The notes under the pieces were generated by a model. It was not told the DNA's origin and searched no databases. It saw only the letters and a program-made list of their open reading frames with translations. Below are positions 36,502 to 44,824 of a stretch of DNA of 64,000 bases, in pieces. The translations under genes and the position numbers were made by a program. This stretch comes from an uncultured Clostridia bacterium (GTDB lineage Bacteria > Bacillota > Clostridia > Oscillospirales > Acutalibacteraceae): NCBI GenBank assembly GCA_946555465.1, contig CAMNST010000006.1, positions 1-64,000 of the forward strand, read 5' to 3'. Each line of letters opens with the position of its first letter. Positions within the stretch are counted from its first letter, which is position 1.

Positions 36502-37593
36502 TTACCCAAAAAGAAGCACGGCAAGAATTGCAACAGCAGCAGCCGCACCTAAAGCCGCAAAAAACTTAACTGCTCTTGTAAGCGCATCAAACATATTTGT
36601 CGGCATAATCTGAAATATTGCATATTTAAAAGGTTCTTTCAGTTTATTGCCTACAATATCTTTAAATCTTAAATCATATGTAGAAAAGGAACCGTCTTTT
36701 TTCAGTTCAATAATTCTCACGCCTCTGTCTTTACCGGGACCGTAAACGTGAAAACCTGCGCCCTGTGTATAACCAAGGTCTATTCCGTCAACTTTTCCGT
36801 TAAAAGAATTATTATGGTCATGACCGAAATAAACACCGATTACCTCACCTTTTTCTTTAAAAGCAGTAAATTCACCGCTGTTTTTCTGCGGGTCGGCAGG
36901 AGATTCTTTCATAAATCCCTCTTTATTGACTTTTTCAGAATTAAGAATATAAAATCTGTTGGCGTGCGTTCTGAATCCTCTTACAGCACCCTTGGTATTT
37001 TTCTTAACTTCTGTAAGGAGTTCAAAAACTTCGCACAGCGGAATATGCTGAATAACTACAGACGGTATGAGTTTTCCGCATTTTTCTTCATACTCGTCAC
37101 GTTTTTTTCTGTACCAGTCAATCTGATTCTGATGAACACAGTCATAGCCTATGTCAAGATTGGAATGGCTGTCAATCAGATAAAGCAGAAATTTTATTTC
37201 ATCACCGTCTTTAATTTCGATAATATGATTTGCACAGCCGTCAATACCCTCTTCACTTTTTCCGACAAAACAATCAAATTCCTTGTAAATTTCAAACTGC
37301 TCATCATTACTCAGTCCAACCTGTCTGTCATGATTGCCAAAACAGACAGTAAAAGGAATTTTTCTGTTTCTTACAGGCTTTGTAAGAATATCAAGAACGG
37401 ATTTAACCTTATCCCTGCTGCCTTTAAAAGCAGTTTTTCCCCATATCTGATCACCGGAATAAACAACCAAATCGGGGTTTTCTCTGTCAAGTGCCGCATT
37501 GATTAAATCAAGAGTATCGGGGCTTACTTTTGTTCCTTCCTGCGTATCGGCAATCTGCATTATTTTAAAAGTTTCATTTTTAAACTGAAGCAT
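36502..37593 (-). CDS. Calcineurin-like metallophosphoesterase with carboxy-terminal membrane helix
   Basis: 363 residues. Metal-binding motifs are MQIADTQ (D16, with Gln in place of the usual His of DxH), DLVVYSGDQIWG, FGNHDRQ, and late GHDHNN. The last about 25 residues (FFAALGAAAAVAILAVLLF) form one transmembrane helix, so the enzyme is tail-anchored with its catalytic part in the cytosol. Purple-acid-like branch; substrate unknown. GAGAGGA SD at ATG 37593. First gene of a two-gene unit with the HAD phosphatase. Confidence 0.88.
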   Translation of the reverse strand: MLQFKNETFKIMQIADTQEGTKVSPDTLDLINAALDRENPDLVVYSGDQIWGKTAFKGSRDKVKSVLDILTKPVRNRKIPFTVCFGNHDRQVGLSNDEQFEIYKEFDCFVGKSEEGIDGCANHIIEIKDGDEIKFLLYLIDSHSNLDIGYDCVHQNQIDWYRKKRDEYEEKCGKLIPSVVIQHIPLCEVFELLTEVKKNTKGAVRGFRTHANRFYILNSEKVNKEGFMKESPADPQKNSGEFTAFKEKGEVIGVYFGHDHNNSFNGKVDGIDLGYTQGAGFHVYGPGKDRGVRIIELKKDGSFSTYDLRFKDIVGNKLKEPFKYAIFQIMPTNMFDALTRAVKFFAALGAAAAVAILAVLLFG

Positions 37594-37660
37594 AAAATAT
37601 ATCCTCTCTTATCAGGCTGTTTTTCTGTATATTACAAAATAATTTTATCATATATTCCTC

Positions 37661-37689
37661 TTGACTGCAACTTTTATAAAATATATAAT
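37661..37689 (+). promoter_or_regulatory. Promoter of tRNA-Arg
   Basis: TTGACT (37661-37666), 17-bp spacer, TATAAT (37684-37689); start point predicted 15-20 nt before the tRNA. Confidence 0.85.
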
Positions 37690-37710
37690 ACTTAATAAAT
37701 GTATGAATAC

Positions 37711-37787
37711 CTGCCCGTAGCACATCCGGATAATGCATCAGATTCCGATTCTGAAGACAGTGAGTTCGAACCTCACCGGGCAGGCCA
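37711..37787 (+). tRNA. tRNA-Arg, anticodon CCG
   Basis: A full cloverleaf was folded by hand. Acceptor CTGCCCG/CGGGCAG (7 bp); positions 8-9 TA; D arm GCA-C/A-TGC with GG in the loop; anticodon stem TCAGA/TCTGA with loop TTCCGAT, giving anticodon CCG (reads CGG); T stem GTGAG/CTCAC with loop TTCGAAC; discriminator G and an encoded CCA. It stands alone with its own promoter and terminator. Confidence 0.95.
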
Positions 37788-37788
37788 C

Positions 37789-37817
37789 ACCTGCGGTCTG
37801 AAACTCTTTCCGCAGGT
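37789..37817 (+). terminator. Terminator of tRNA-Arg
   Basis: ACCTGCGG/CCGCAGGT, an 8-bp stem followed by TTATATTTT. Confidence 0.8.
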
Positions 37818-37852
37818 TTATATTTTAGTATTCATAAAAAGGATAAAAATAT

Positions 37853-38326
37853 ATGTTCAGAAAAATGAGAAGATTCAATCAGCAGTTGAGCAACGAAAAC
37901 TGCATAAACATATTAAAAAAAGCAACATCGGGAACACTTGCCATTCAGGCAGATGATGACTATCCTTATGCTGTTCCGCTCAGTTTTGCCTATGATAACG
38001 GAAAAATTTATTTTCACTGTGCAAAAGAGGGGCATAAAATTGACCTTTTAAGGAACAATGAAAAAGTTTCATTCTGCGTTATTGAAAAAGATGATATCAT
38101 ACCGGAAAAGTTTACAACGGCATTTACAAGCGTAATTGCCTTCGGAAAAATTAAATTTATTGAAGAAACCGATAAAAAAACATATGCACTGAAAAAACTT
38201 GCCGAAAAATATTCACCGAATATAGACAGCAAGCCGGAAATATCGGAAAGTCTTGAGCGCACATGTATTCTTGAACTGAACATTGAACATATGACAGGAA
38301 AACAGGCAAAGGAACTTGTAAAATAA
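37853..38326 (+). CDS. Pyridoxamine 5'-phosphate oxidase-family flavoprotein (NimA-like)
   Basis: 157 residues, single split-barrel domain: ATSGTLAIQADDDYPYAVPLSFAYDNGKIYFHCAKEGHKIDLL is the FMN-binding start of this family (quoted in part: AVPLSFAYDNGKIYFHCAKE). It is closest to nitroimidazole-resistance NimA-type and related PPOX proteins that bind FMN or F420/haem. Reaction unknown. A weak AAAGG SD lies before ATG 37853; it may be reached by readthrough from the tRNA promoter. The divergently oriented, convergent neighbour is a membrane XRE regulator. Confidence 0.85.
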   Translation: MFRKMRRFNQQLSNENCINILKKATSGTLAIQADDDYPYAVPLSFAYDNGKIYFHCAKEGHKIDLLRNNEKVSFCVIEKDDIIPEKFTTAFTSVIAFGKIKFIEETDKKTYALKKLAEKYSPNIDSKPEISESLERTCILELNIEHMTGKQAKELVK

Positions 38327-38329
38327 AAC

Positions 38330-38357
38330 ACACGGATTGCTAAAAAGCAATCCGTGT
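38330..38357. terminator. Bidirectional terminator
   Basis: ACACGGATTGC/GCAATCCGTGT, an 11-bp stem with a 6-nt loop between convergent genes. Confidence 0.85.
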
Positions 38358-38360
38358 ATT

Positions 38361-38966
38361 TTATTTGGTCAATCTCTTTTTGCAGTATGTTTTTTCTCCG
38401 CAGTGCGGGCATTTCAGTTTACGGCGTGTTATTGTATGCGCACCCCAAACATATTCCGACATTGACGGGACAAAGCGAGTATGGCACTTGGCACATTCAA
38501 AACTGCCTGCATCACGATCAAGCACACAGGCAACAACGAGACCGCCGACAAGAACAATTACCGCAACGAAAATCACAGTTATTCTTATTAAATTACTCAT
38601 CTCAAAAAGACCGGCAAGCAGAACAAGCGTTACAACAGCAAGAATATTGCATACGACCGCGATTGCCGACAAAATAATTTTTTTACGGCTTTCCTTTTTT
38701 TCGCTAATTAAATTCATAATATTTTCCTCTGCCATTTTATGATAATTATTTTCTGATAATCTTTCGCCCGACAAAAGTTCATTAACATTTATTTCAAGTA
38801 TTTCACAAAGCGGAAGCATCATTGATACTTCCGGCAAACCTTTGCCGCATTCCCATTTTGAAACAGTTTTATCGCTGATATCAAGCATCTCTGAAAGTTG
38901 CATCTGGGTAAGATTTTTTTCTTTGCGAAGTTCGGCAATGAACTTTCCGGTTTTTATCTGATTCAA
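38361..38966 (-). CDS. XRE-family regulator with two membrane helices and a zinc ribbon
   Basis: 201 residues. The amino-terminal Cro/C1 helix-turn-helix (about 8-62) reads FIAELRKEKNLTQMQLSEML, then SDKTVSKWECGKGLPEV. Two transmembrane helices (about 96-120 and 125-148) follow, then a short tail with two CxxC knuckles (C158/C161 and C186/C189), which should bind one zinc. This puts the DNA-binding domain and, if the hairpin topology holds, the zinc ribbon on the cytosolic side. Start TTG at 38966 with AAAGGAGG SD. It may regulate itself through the inverted repeat upstream; its signal is unknown. Confidence 0.87.
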   Translation of the reverse strand: MNQIKTGKFIAELRKEKNLTQMQLSEMLDISDKTVSKWECGKGLPEVSMMLPLCEILEINVNELLSGERLSENNYHKMAEENIMNLISEKKESRKKIILSAIAVVCNILAVVTLVLLAGLFEMSNLIRITVIFVAVIVLVGGLVVACVLDRDAGSFECAKCHTRFVPSMSEYVWGAHTITRRKLKCPHCGEKTYCKKRLTK

Positions 38967-38982
38967 AAAACAACCTCCTTTC

Positions 38983-38998
38983 GTATATAGTTTTATAC
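38983..38998. promoter_or_regulatory. Inverted repeat over the XRE gene promoter
   Basis: GTATA-N6-TATAC, 17 nt before the XRE start, overlapping the likely -10 region; a candidate autoregulatory operator. Confidence 0.35.
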
Positions 38999-39060
38999 AT
39001 TTTCTTAAAAATTTGAACCCACGAAACGTAGAGTTATTTAATTCAATGATTCATATATGA

Positions 39061-39098
39061 AAAATAAGACTGTTTTAAATATAAAACAGTCTTATTTT
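39061..39098. terminator. Strong terminator after the NahK-like kinase gene
   Basis: A 17-bp perfect stem (arms beginning AAAATAAGACTG) with a 4-nt loop, just after the minus-strand kinase stop; T-rich on both sides. Confidence 0.9.
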
Positions 39099-39108
39099 TA
39101 TGAAATCT

Positions 39109-40206
39109 TTATTTTATTGACTTTATTATTTTTTCCATTTCTTCCATATGCTTTTCCATATCGGCAACAAGTGCAATCTGATTTCTTGCTCTTACCAAAT
39201 TATGTTCAGCATAACCCGTTTTGAAATAAGTATCGCCGTTAAGGTAATCCGTTAAAAATCGCATTGCACATTCAAATGTCATAAGTTTGGCAGAAAAGGC
39301 AAGATTATCTATTTCACACTGATTAAAACTCTCTCCTGCTTCACTTAAAAATCCTTTGGCATATGCCTCAAAATATTCAAGATTAATTTTTACCTTTCCG
39401 GTATCCTTTTCATCCTCGGCACATGTATTTGCACCAAATCTTATTGAATCACCGAAATCATAAAGAGCAAGACCGGGCATAACGGTATCAAGGTCGATAA
39501 CGCAGATTGCATCGTCAGTGTCTTCATCAAACATAACATTGTTAAGTTTGGTGTCATTATGCGTTACACGGATAGGAAGCATGCCTTCTTCGGTAAGATC
39601 CACAAGTTTTTTACAGTCTTCACGTCTTGCTTTAATAAATTCTATTTCTTCTTTACAGGTATCGGCCCTGCCGCTGATATTATTTTTTACGGCAGGCAGA
39701 AATTCATTTTCATAGCGCCAGATTGTATTGTGAAAATTCGGGATCGTTTCTTTAAGCGTTTGTGCAGGAAAATCTGCAAGGTAACGCTGAAATCTGCCGA
39801 ATGCCACGCCGCTTTTTTCAAAAATTTCTGCACTGTCAACACTGTCGCAACTTTTACTGCGATCAACAAATCTGTACGCTCTGTAGCAATCGCCGTTTTC
39901 ATCTCTGAAATACTTATCTCCGTCAACAGTTTTGATATAATGGAGCGTTTCGCGGTTAACATCGCCGCCGTTTTCTTTTATCCTTTCGCGGAGATATGAT
40001 GTTACGGCAAAAACATTATCCATCAAATCGTCAATATTTTTAAAGACATTGGTATTAACCTTCTGAACAACATAATATCTTACGCCGTCTTTATTGCTGT
40101 ATGTTGCAATATAAGTTGTATTTATATGGCCGGAACCAAAAGTTCTGCAGTCTTCAAGTTTACCTGTAAATTTAAATTGATCAAGAATACATTTAATATT
40201 TTCCAT
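39109..40206 (-). CDS. Aminoglycoside-phosphotransferase-fold kinase, N-acetylhexosamine 1-kinase-like
   Basis: 365 residues from ATG 40206 with AAGGAG SD. Kinase-like fold: FGSGHINTTYIATY (nucleotide loop, about 23-36), VVQKVN (phosphate-binding Lys), the Brenner motif HNDTKLNN (216-223) and VIDLDTVMPGLALYDFGD (236-253) with the metal-binding Asp. The last two blocks are as I recall them in bifidobacterial NahK, which makes GlcNAc/GalNAc 1-phosphate for the GNB/LNB pathway. A GH20 hexosaminidase lies in the same region at 34153, which fits. Choline-kinase-like activity is the alternative. Confidence 0.8.
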   Translation of the reverse strand: MENIKCILDQFKFTGKLEDCRTFGSGHINTTYIATYSNKDGVRYYVVQKVNTNVFKNIDDLMDNVFAVTSYLRERIKENGGDVNRETLHYIKTVDGDKYFRDENGDCYRAYRFVDRSKSCDSVDSAEIFEKSGVAFGRFQRYLADFPAQTLKETIPNFHNTIWRYENEFLPAVKNNISGRADTCKEEIEFIKARREDCKKLVDLTEEGMLPIRVTHNDTKLNNVMFDEDTDDAICVIDLDTVMPGLALYDFGDSIRFGANTCAEDEKDTGKVKINLEYFEAYAKGFLSEAGESFNQCEIDNLAFSAKLMTFECAMRFLTDYLNGDTYFKTGYAEHNLVRARNQIALVADMEKHMEEMEKIIKSIK

Positions 40207-40259
40207 AATTATTCTCCTTGCTTTTGATTTTATCATAAATTAACGCTATATGCAACAAC

Positions 40260-40288
40260 AAAAACCTGCAAGAAACTTGCAGGTTTTT
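40260..40288. terminator. Terminator between the permease and kinase genes
   Basis: AAAAACCTGCAAG/CTTGCAGGTTTTT, a 13-bp stem with a 3-nt loop, after the permease stop on the minus strand. Confidence 0.9.
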
Positions 40289-40310
40289 TTACAGTACTGA
40301 TAAATTTTAA

Positions 40311-41561
40311 TTATTCACTTCTGAGTGCATCAATAGGACTCATCTGCGCCGCCTTCTTAGCAGGATAAATACCGAAGAAAAGACCTACTCCGCTTGAGAA
40401 AAGAAGTGCCACAACAATCAGCCACCATGTAATATTAGGCTGAATATCAATTATTGAGCATGCAGCAAATGCACCGACAACACCGATGGTAACACCGATA
40501 AGTCCGCCGATTAAACAAAGAATGATTGACTCCGTCAAAAACTGCATTGTAATTACTCTCGTTTTGGCACCAAGTGATTTTCTGATACCTATCTCACGCG
40601 TTCTTTCTGTTACGGAAACAAGCATAATATTCATAACGCCTATACCGCCTACTATAAGCGATATTGCACCGACGCAAGCAATAAATGCGGTAAGAACAGA
40701 CATAATAATATCAACAATCTCAACATAAGTTGCCATATTCTGTGCGGTATACATACTGTTTGAATAATTGCCGTGTGCAGATTTAAGATAGTTTACTGCC
40801 GCATTGCCCACAGCATCATAATCTGCACCTTCTTCAGCAATAACAAACACACTGCTTAAATTTGCATCTGCACCGGTTATTTCGGTAAGCGTTGTGCAAG
40901 GAATAAACAAAGCCACTACAACGTCATCTGTGCCGGTTGTAAACATACTTGCCATTGAACTTGAGCCGCCCATTGCACTTGTCAGATTATCAATATTGGC
41001 AACACCGCAAATTCTTACTTTCATGGATTTGCCGCTTGAAGAAACAGTAATATATTCATTTGTAACATCCTGATAACCGAATGCCATCTCGGCGGAATTT
41101 GTTCCTATAACCGCAATAGGTGCATTTGATGCATATTCTTCATCGGTAAAAAACCGCCCGTAAGAGCAATTTCCCGTTAATGCAAACTGAACATCACTGT
41201 TAACGCCAATCATCATTACTGTTGCGTTTGTTGCGGTTTTGTCAATAACTGCAGTACCAAAACCCATAAGCATGGGCGAGCAGCGTTCAACACCGTTAAC
41301 TTTATTCTTGATATTATCAACATCATCAAGGGTTATATAATCATTTTCCGTTGCTTTTGTTGCATCAACGCTGACAAGAACGGCATTTGAACCCATATCT
41401 TCAATGAGAGACACGATATAGTCGCGCACGCCGGTACCTGCACCGATAATCATAATTACCGAACTGATACCTATTATAATACCAAGCATGGTAAGAAGAC
41501 TTCGCATCCAGTTTGCTTTTATGCACTTTACCGCGATTTTCAGACTTTCACTAATATTCAC
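40311..41561 (-). CDS. MacB/FtsX-type ABC transporter permease
   Basis: 416 residues: an amino-terminal transmembrane helix (SLLTMLGIIIGISSVIMIIGAG), a long extracytoplasmic MacB periplasmic core domain, and three carboxy-terminal helices with the FtsX signature GIGVMNIMLVSVTERTREIGIRKSLGA (seen in part: MLVSVTERTREIGIRKSLGA). It works with an ATPase and an adaptor to move peptides, lipoproteins or drugs. It is 12 nt downstream of the adaptor gene. No ABC ATPase is encoded with them, nor fused here, so the energy subunit must come from elsewhere. Confidence 0.92.
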   Translation of the reverse strand: MNISESLKIAVKCIKANWMRSLLTMLGIIIGISSVIMIIGAGTGVRDYIVSLIEDMGSNAVLVSVDATKATENDYITLDDVDNIKNKVNGVERCSPMLMGFGTAVIDKTATNATVMMIGVNSDVQFALTGNCSYGRFFTDEEYASNAPIAVIGTNSAEMAFGYQDVTNEYITVSSSGKSMKVRICGVANIDNLTSAMGGSSSMASMFTTGTDDVVVALFIPCTTLTEITGADANLSSVFVIAEEGADYDAVGNAAVNYLKSAHGNYSNSMYTAQNMATYVEIVDIIMSVLTAFIACVGAISLIVGGIGVMNIMLVSVTERTREIGIRKSLGAKTRVITMQFLTESIILCLIGGLIGVTIGVVGAFAACSIIDIQPNITWWLIVVALLFSSGVGLFFGIYPAKKAAQMSPIDALRSE

Positions 41562-41573
41562 TCTGAAATCTCC

Positions 41574-43316
41574 TTACTTTTTAATTTTCACTTTGAAAGT
41601 ATCATCCTCGTATGTTGATGACGGAGCAGAAATAACCTTGTCTCCTGCCTTCAATCCGGATTTAACTTCATATGCAGAAGATGAAACTGCACCTGTTTCA
41701 ATCTTGGTTTTTGTAACCGTTTGTTCTTCCTCATTATAAATATATACATAAGAACCGTCTTTATCAAGTTTGATTGATTCAATAGGAACTACTACAACAC
41801 CAAGATGCTCGCCTGTTTCAATTTCAACATTTGCATCAAAACCAACAATTATATTTTCATCTGTATCTTTAATTGTTACTTTGCATTCAACACCCGCACC
41901 TGACTGTGTCAGACTTGAAAGACCGCTGATACCGGCCATAGAACCTACACTGTCTAAGATAGAAGTGCTTGAACCGCCTGTTGCAGTTGGTGCGATTGAG
42001 GTAACTTCGCCGTCATATGTACCAAATGCCGTTGTAACTTTAGCAGCCATACCAACACGTACTTTATGAACATCATATTCGCTGAGACTTACAGTTGCAG
42101 TCATACTATCAAGATTTTCAAGAGTAATTCCTGTTGCAAATGCAGTTGTGGAAGCACCGGCAGTTATATCAACAGCAGTGATTGTTCCGTCAAATGCTGC
42201 AACCCAGCCCTCAGACATAGCCTCTCTTTCATTCTTAAGAACATCAAGTGCTTTCTTGGAAGTATTCATAGCAGTCTTCTGTGCATTTACAATCGTATCA
42301 TCTGCCTGTGCACTGTAAATTGCATACTGCGCCTGTAATGCAACAAGTTGAATCTGTGAACTTGCAAGTGCCGCATTCGGAGTGCTTGCTACACCTGCAG
42401 CAATTCCTTCAAAATCTATTCCTGCAACGGCCTTTTCAATCATTTCAACAGCAACACCGCTGTCAATAATGAGTTGGGTTGAATCAATAATACCGTCCTG
42501 AATAGCCTTGCTAACATCTTTTGCAACAAGTTGAGCAATTACCTCATTGTTAAGTTGACCGCTTTCAATAGCACCGCTGATAGAATTTGCTATAACTTCG
42601 GTCATTGCAGCAAGAGCGCCGATATCGTCTGTAAGTTGAGTAAGTGTTTCGTTAAGTTCTTTAAGAGAATCTGCAATCTGAGCAAGAGACTCAAGTGACG
42701 ACTGGTCATCACGTGATGTTGGCTCAGTAGACTCTTCGGGTTCTTTGGAAGGCTGTGTAGGATTCTTCGTAGGAGCCGTTGGTTTCTGAGTCGGATTTGT
42801 TGGTTTCTGCGTGGCAGCAGTTGTTGCTCTTTTGGTAGTTGTTCTTGTAGTCTCGGGCATATCTTCAAGTTCAGAAATGATATCTTCAAGTTCTTCAATC
42901 TGATCTGAAAGAGCAGATGCTTTAGTTGCTGCAGTTTTCTGAGCCGCAACGGAATTATTATAGCCCTTGACAGCATCATTATAAGATACCTGAAGAGAAT
43001 TAATCTGACTGTCAAGTGATGTGGTATCGAAAGTTGCAAGAACATCGCCTTTCTTTACGCTGTCACCTACATTTACAAAGACCTCTTTAACTGTTGCAAC
43101 AGCAGATACTTTATACTCTTTTGTTGAACCTGCAGTAACATCACCGGTCAATGACACTTTTTCATAGATGTCGTCAGTTGCAATGGTATAAAGAGAAACT
43201 GATTCACCGGCATTTGCCTTTGATACGCCAAAAATGACACTTGCTATAATTGCAATAACAAGAATTATGCAAATCGGCATAATTATTTTCTTTTTACTTT
43301 TCTTTACAGTTGCCAT
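41574..43316 (-). CDS. MacA/HlyD-type efflux adaptor protein
   Basis: 580 residues, longer than usual MacA (about 370-400). An amino-terminal membrane anchor (about 10-30) and biotinyl-lipoyl half (SVKKGDVLATFD) are followed by a long helical hairpin interrupted by a Thr/Pro/Lys-rich insert (about 145-195, TQKPTNPTQKPTAPTK) and a Leu/Ala helical segment (about 200-300). The return lipoyl half and beta-barrel (DVTAGASTTAFATG, YDGEVTSIAPTATGG) and membrane-proximal domain end at KAGDKVISAP. It links the MacB-type permease to the outside. Excellent promoter upstream; first gene of the operon. Confidence 0.9.
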   Translation of the reverse strand: MATVKKSKKKIIMPICIILVIAIIASVIFGVSKANAGESVSLYTIATDDIYEKVSLTGDVTAGSTKEYKVSAVATVKEVFVNVGDSVKKGDVLATFDTTSLDSQINSLQVSYNDAVKGYNNSVAAQKTAATKASALSDQIEELEDIISELEDMPETTRTTTKRATTAATQKPTNPTQKPTAPTKNPTQPSKEPEESTEPTSRDDQSSLESLAQIADSLKELNETLTQLTDDIGALAAMTEVIANSISGAIESGQLNNEVIAQLVAKDVSKAIQDGIIDSTQLIIDSGVAVEMIEKAVAGIDFEGIAAGVASTPNAALASSQIQLVALQAQYAIYSAQADDTIVNAQKTAMNTSKKALDVLKNEREAMSEGWVAAFDGTITAVDITAGASTTAFATGITLENLDSMTATVSLSEYDVHKVRVGMAAKVTTAFGTYDGEVTSIAPTATGGSSTSILDSVGSMAGISGLSSLTQSGAGVECKVTIKDTDENIIVGFDANVEIETGEHLGVVVVPIESIKLDKDGSYVYIYNEEEQTVTKTKIETGAVSSSAYEVKSGLKAGDKVISAPSSTYEDDTFKVKIKK

Positions 43317-43355
43317 AAAACTAACCTCTGCTTTATATTTTTAATTTGCAATCAT

Positions 43356-43384
43356 AGTATAATTCCGTTTTGTATAATTGTCAA
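43356..43384 (-). promoter_or_regulatory. Promoter of the macA-macB-like operon
   Basis: Minus strand: -35 TTGACA (43379-43384), 17-bp spacer, -10 TATACT (43356-43361). Near-perfect consensus. Confidence 0.85.
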
Positions 43385-43410
43385 TAACATTTTGTAAAAT
43401 TTTTAATTTG

Positions 43411-44691
43411 TTAATTATTTTTTGCCATAAGGGCCCTTTTTCCTATATCTTTTCTGAAATGCGCACCATCAAATTTAATTTTATCAACAGCAGCGTATGA
43501 TTTTTCAAGTGCATTTTCAAGCGTATCACCAAGTGCTGTAACACCGAGAACTCTTCCGCCGCTTGTTACAAGTTTGCCCTCTTTTATTGCAGTACCTGCG
43601 TGATAAACAGTTACGCCGTCAGTCTGACCATCGGCAAGACCTGTAATTTCTATTCCCTTAGGGTATGATTTAGGATAACCGCCTGATGCCATAATAACGC
43701 AAGCACAAGCCTCATCAGACCATTCTATGTCGAGATCGGAAAGAGTTTCATTATTAATTGCATCAAAAATATCCATTATATCTGTTTTAAGACGCGGAAG
43801 AACAACCTGCGTTTCGGGATCACCAAAACGGCAGTTATATTCAATAACTTTAGGTCCTTTCGGTGTAATCATAAGTCCGAAATAAAGACAGCCTTTGAAT
43901 GTTCTGCCCTCAGCGTTCATGGCTTCCATTGTTGGAATAAATATTTTTTCCATACATTCTTTTGCAACATCTTCAGTATAATAAGGGTTTGGAGAAACTG
44001 TACCCATACCGCCTGTGTTAAGACCTTTGTCACCGTCAAGCGCTCTTTTATGGTCCATAGACGAAACCATAGGTTTAACGCATTTTCCGTCTGTAAATGC
44101 AAGAACAGACACTTCGGGTCCGGTAAGAAATTCTTCAACAACAACGTGATTTCCCGATGCACCGAAAATTTTATCTTCCATTATTTCTTTAACGCCTGCA
44201 ACGGCATCTTCAAGATTTTCAGGAATAATAACGCCTTTGCCGAGTGCAAGCCCGTCTGCTTTGATAACGGTTGGAAATTCGTTTTTCTCTTTAATATATT
44301 CAATAACATCTTCTGCCTTGTCAAAAACTTTATATTCGGCAGTGGGAATATTATATTTAAGCATAAGATCTTTTGAAAAAACTTTTGATCCTTCAATAAT
44401 TGCTGCATTTGCTTTAGGGCCGAAAGTTGCAAAACCTGCATCATTAAGGGCATCAACCATACCGGCAACAAGCGGGTCATCCGGTGCAACCACAACAAAA
44501 TCAGCCTTGATTTCTTTTGCAAGATGAACAACACCGTCAATATCCGTTGCAGAAACATTATAACATTCAGCATCATATGAAATTCCGCCGTTGCCCGGAC
44601 AGCAGGCAATACTGTCAACTCTGCCTGACTCTTTTATTTTTCTGATAAGGGCGTGTTCTCTTCCGCCCCCACCTACTACTAAAACTTTCAT
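43411..44691 (-). CDS. purD: Phosphoribosylamine-glycine ligase
   Basis: 426 residues. ATP-dependent joining of glycine to phosphoribosylamine, step 2 of purine synthesis. ATP-grasp features: MKVLVVGGGGREHALIRKI start, FPTVIKADGLALGKGV, VVEEFLTGPEVSVLAF, HKRALDGDKGLNTGGMG, and YNCRFGDPETQVVLPRL. Last gene of the purE-M-N-O-D unit, separated from purO by 133 nt that hold a GC hairpin (44787-44810). Start ATG at 44691. Confidence 0.97.
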   Translation of the reverse strand: MKVLVVGGGGREHALIRKIKESGRVDSIACCPGNGGISYDAECYNVSATDIDGVVHLAKEIKADFVVVAPDDPLVAGMVDALNDAGFATFGPKANAAIIEGSKVFSKDLMLKYNIPTAEYKVFDKAEDVIEYIKEKNEFPTVIKADGLALGKGVIIPENLEDAVAGVKEIMEDKIFGASGNHVVVEEFLTGPEVSVLAFTDGKCVKPMVSSMDHKRALDGDKGLNTGGMGTVSPNPYYTEDVAKECMEKIFIPTMEAMNAEGRTFKGCLYFGLMITPKGPKVIEYNCRFGDPETQVVLPRLKTDIMDIFDAINNETLSDLDIEWSDEACACVIMASGGYPKSYPKGIEITGLADGQTDGVTVYHAGTAIKEGKLVTSGGRVLGVTALGDTLENALEKSYAAVDKIKFDGAHFRKDIGKRALMAKNN

Positions 44692-44786
44692 TTTATGGTC
44701 TCCTTATATTTACATATTCTGATTATTGCTGTTAAAAGCACTGAAAAATTTATCAAATAAGATTTTTCTTTCTTTAAATATTAATA

Positions 44787-44810
44787 GGGGCTAATTGCAA
44801 AACCAGCCCC
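44787..44810. terminator. GC hairpin in the purO-purD gap
   Basis: GGGGCT/AGCCCC, a 6-bp stem with a 12-nt loop. It is followed by CTTTTT only in the plus direction, while the genes run minus, so it is more likely an mRNA-processing or attenuating element than a terminator of purO. Confidence 0.4.
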
Positions 44811-44824
44811 CTTTTTATTCAGTA

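Noticed and set aside
42602..43045. Leu/Gln-rich frame inside the adaptor gene
   Set aside because: Alternate-frame reading of the Thr/Pro/Lys insert; no start signal.
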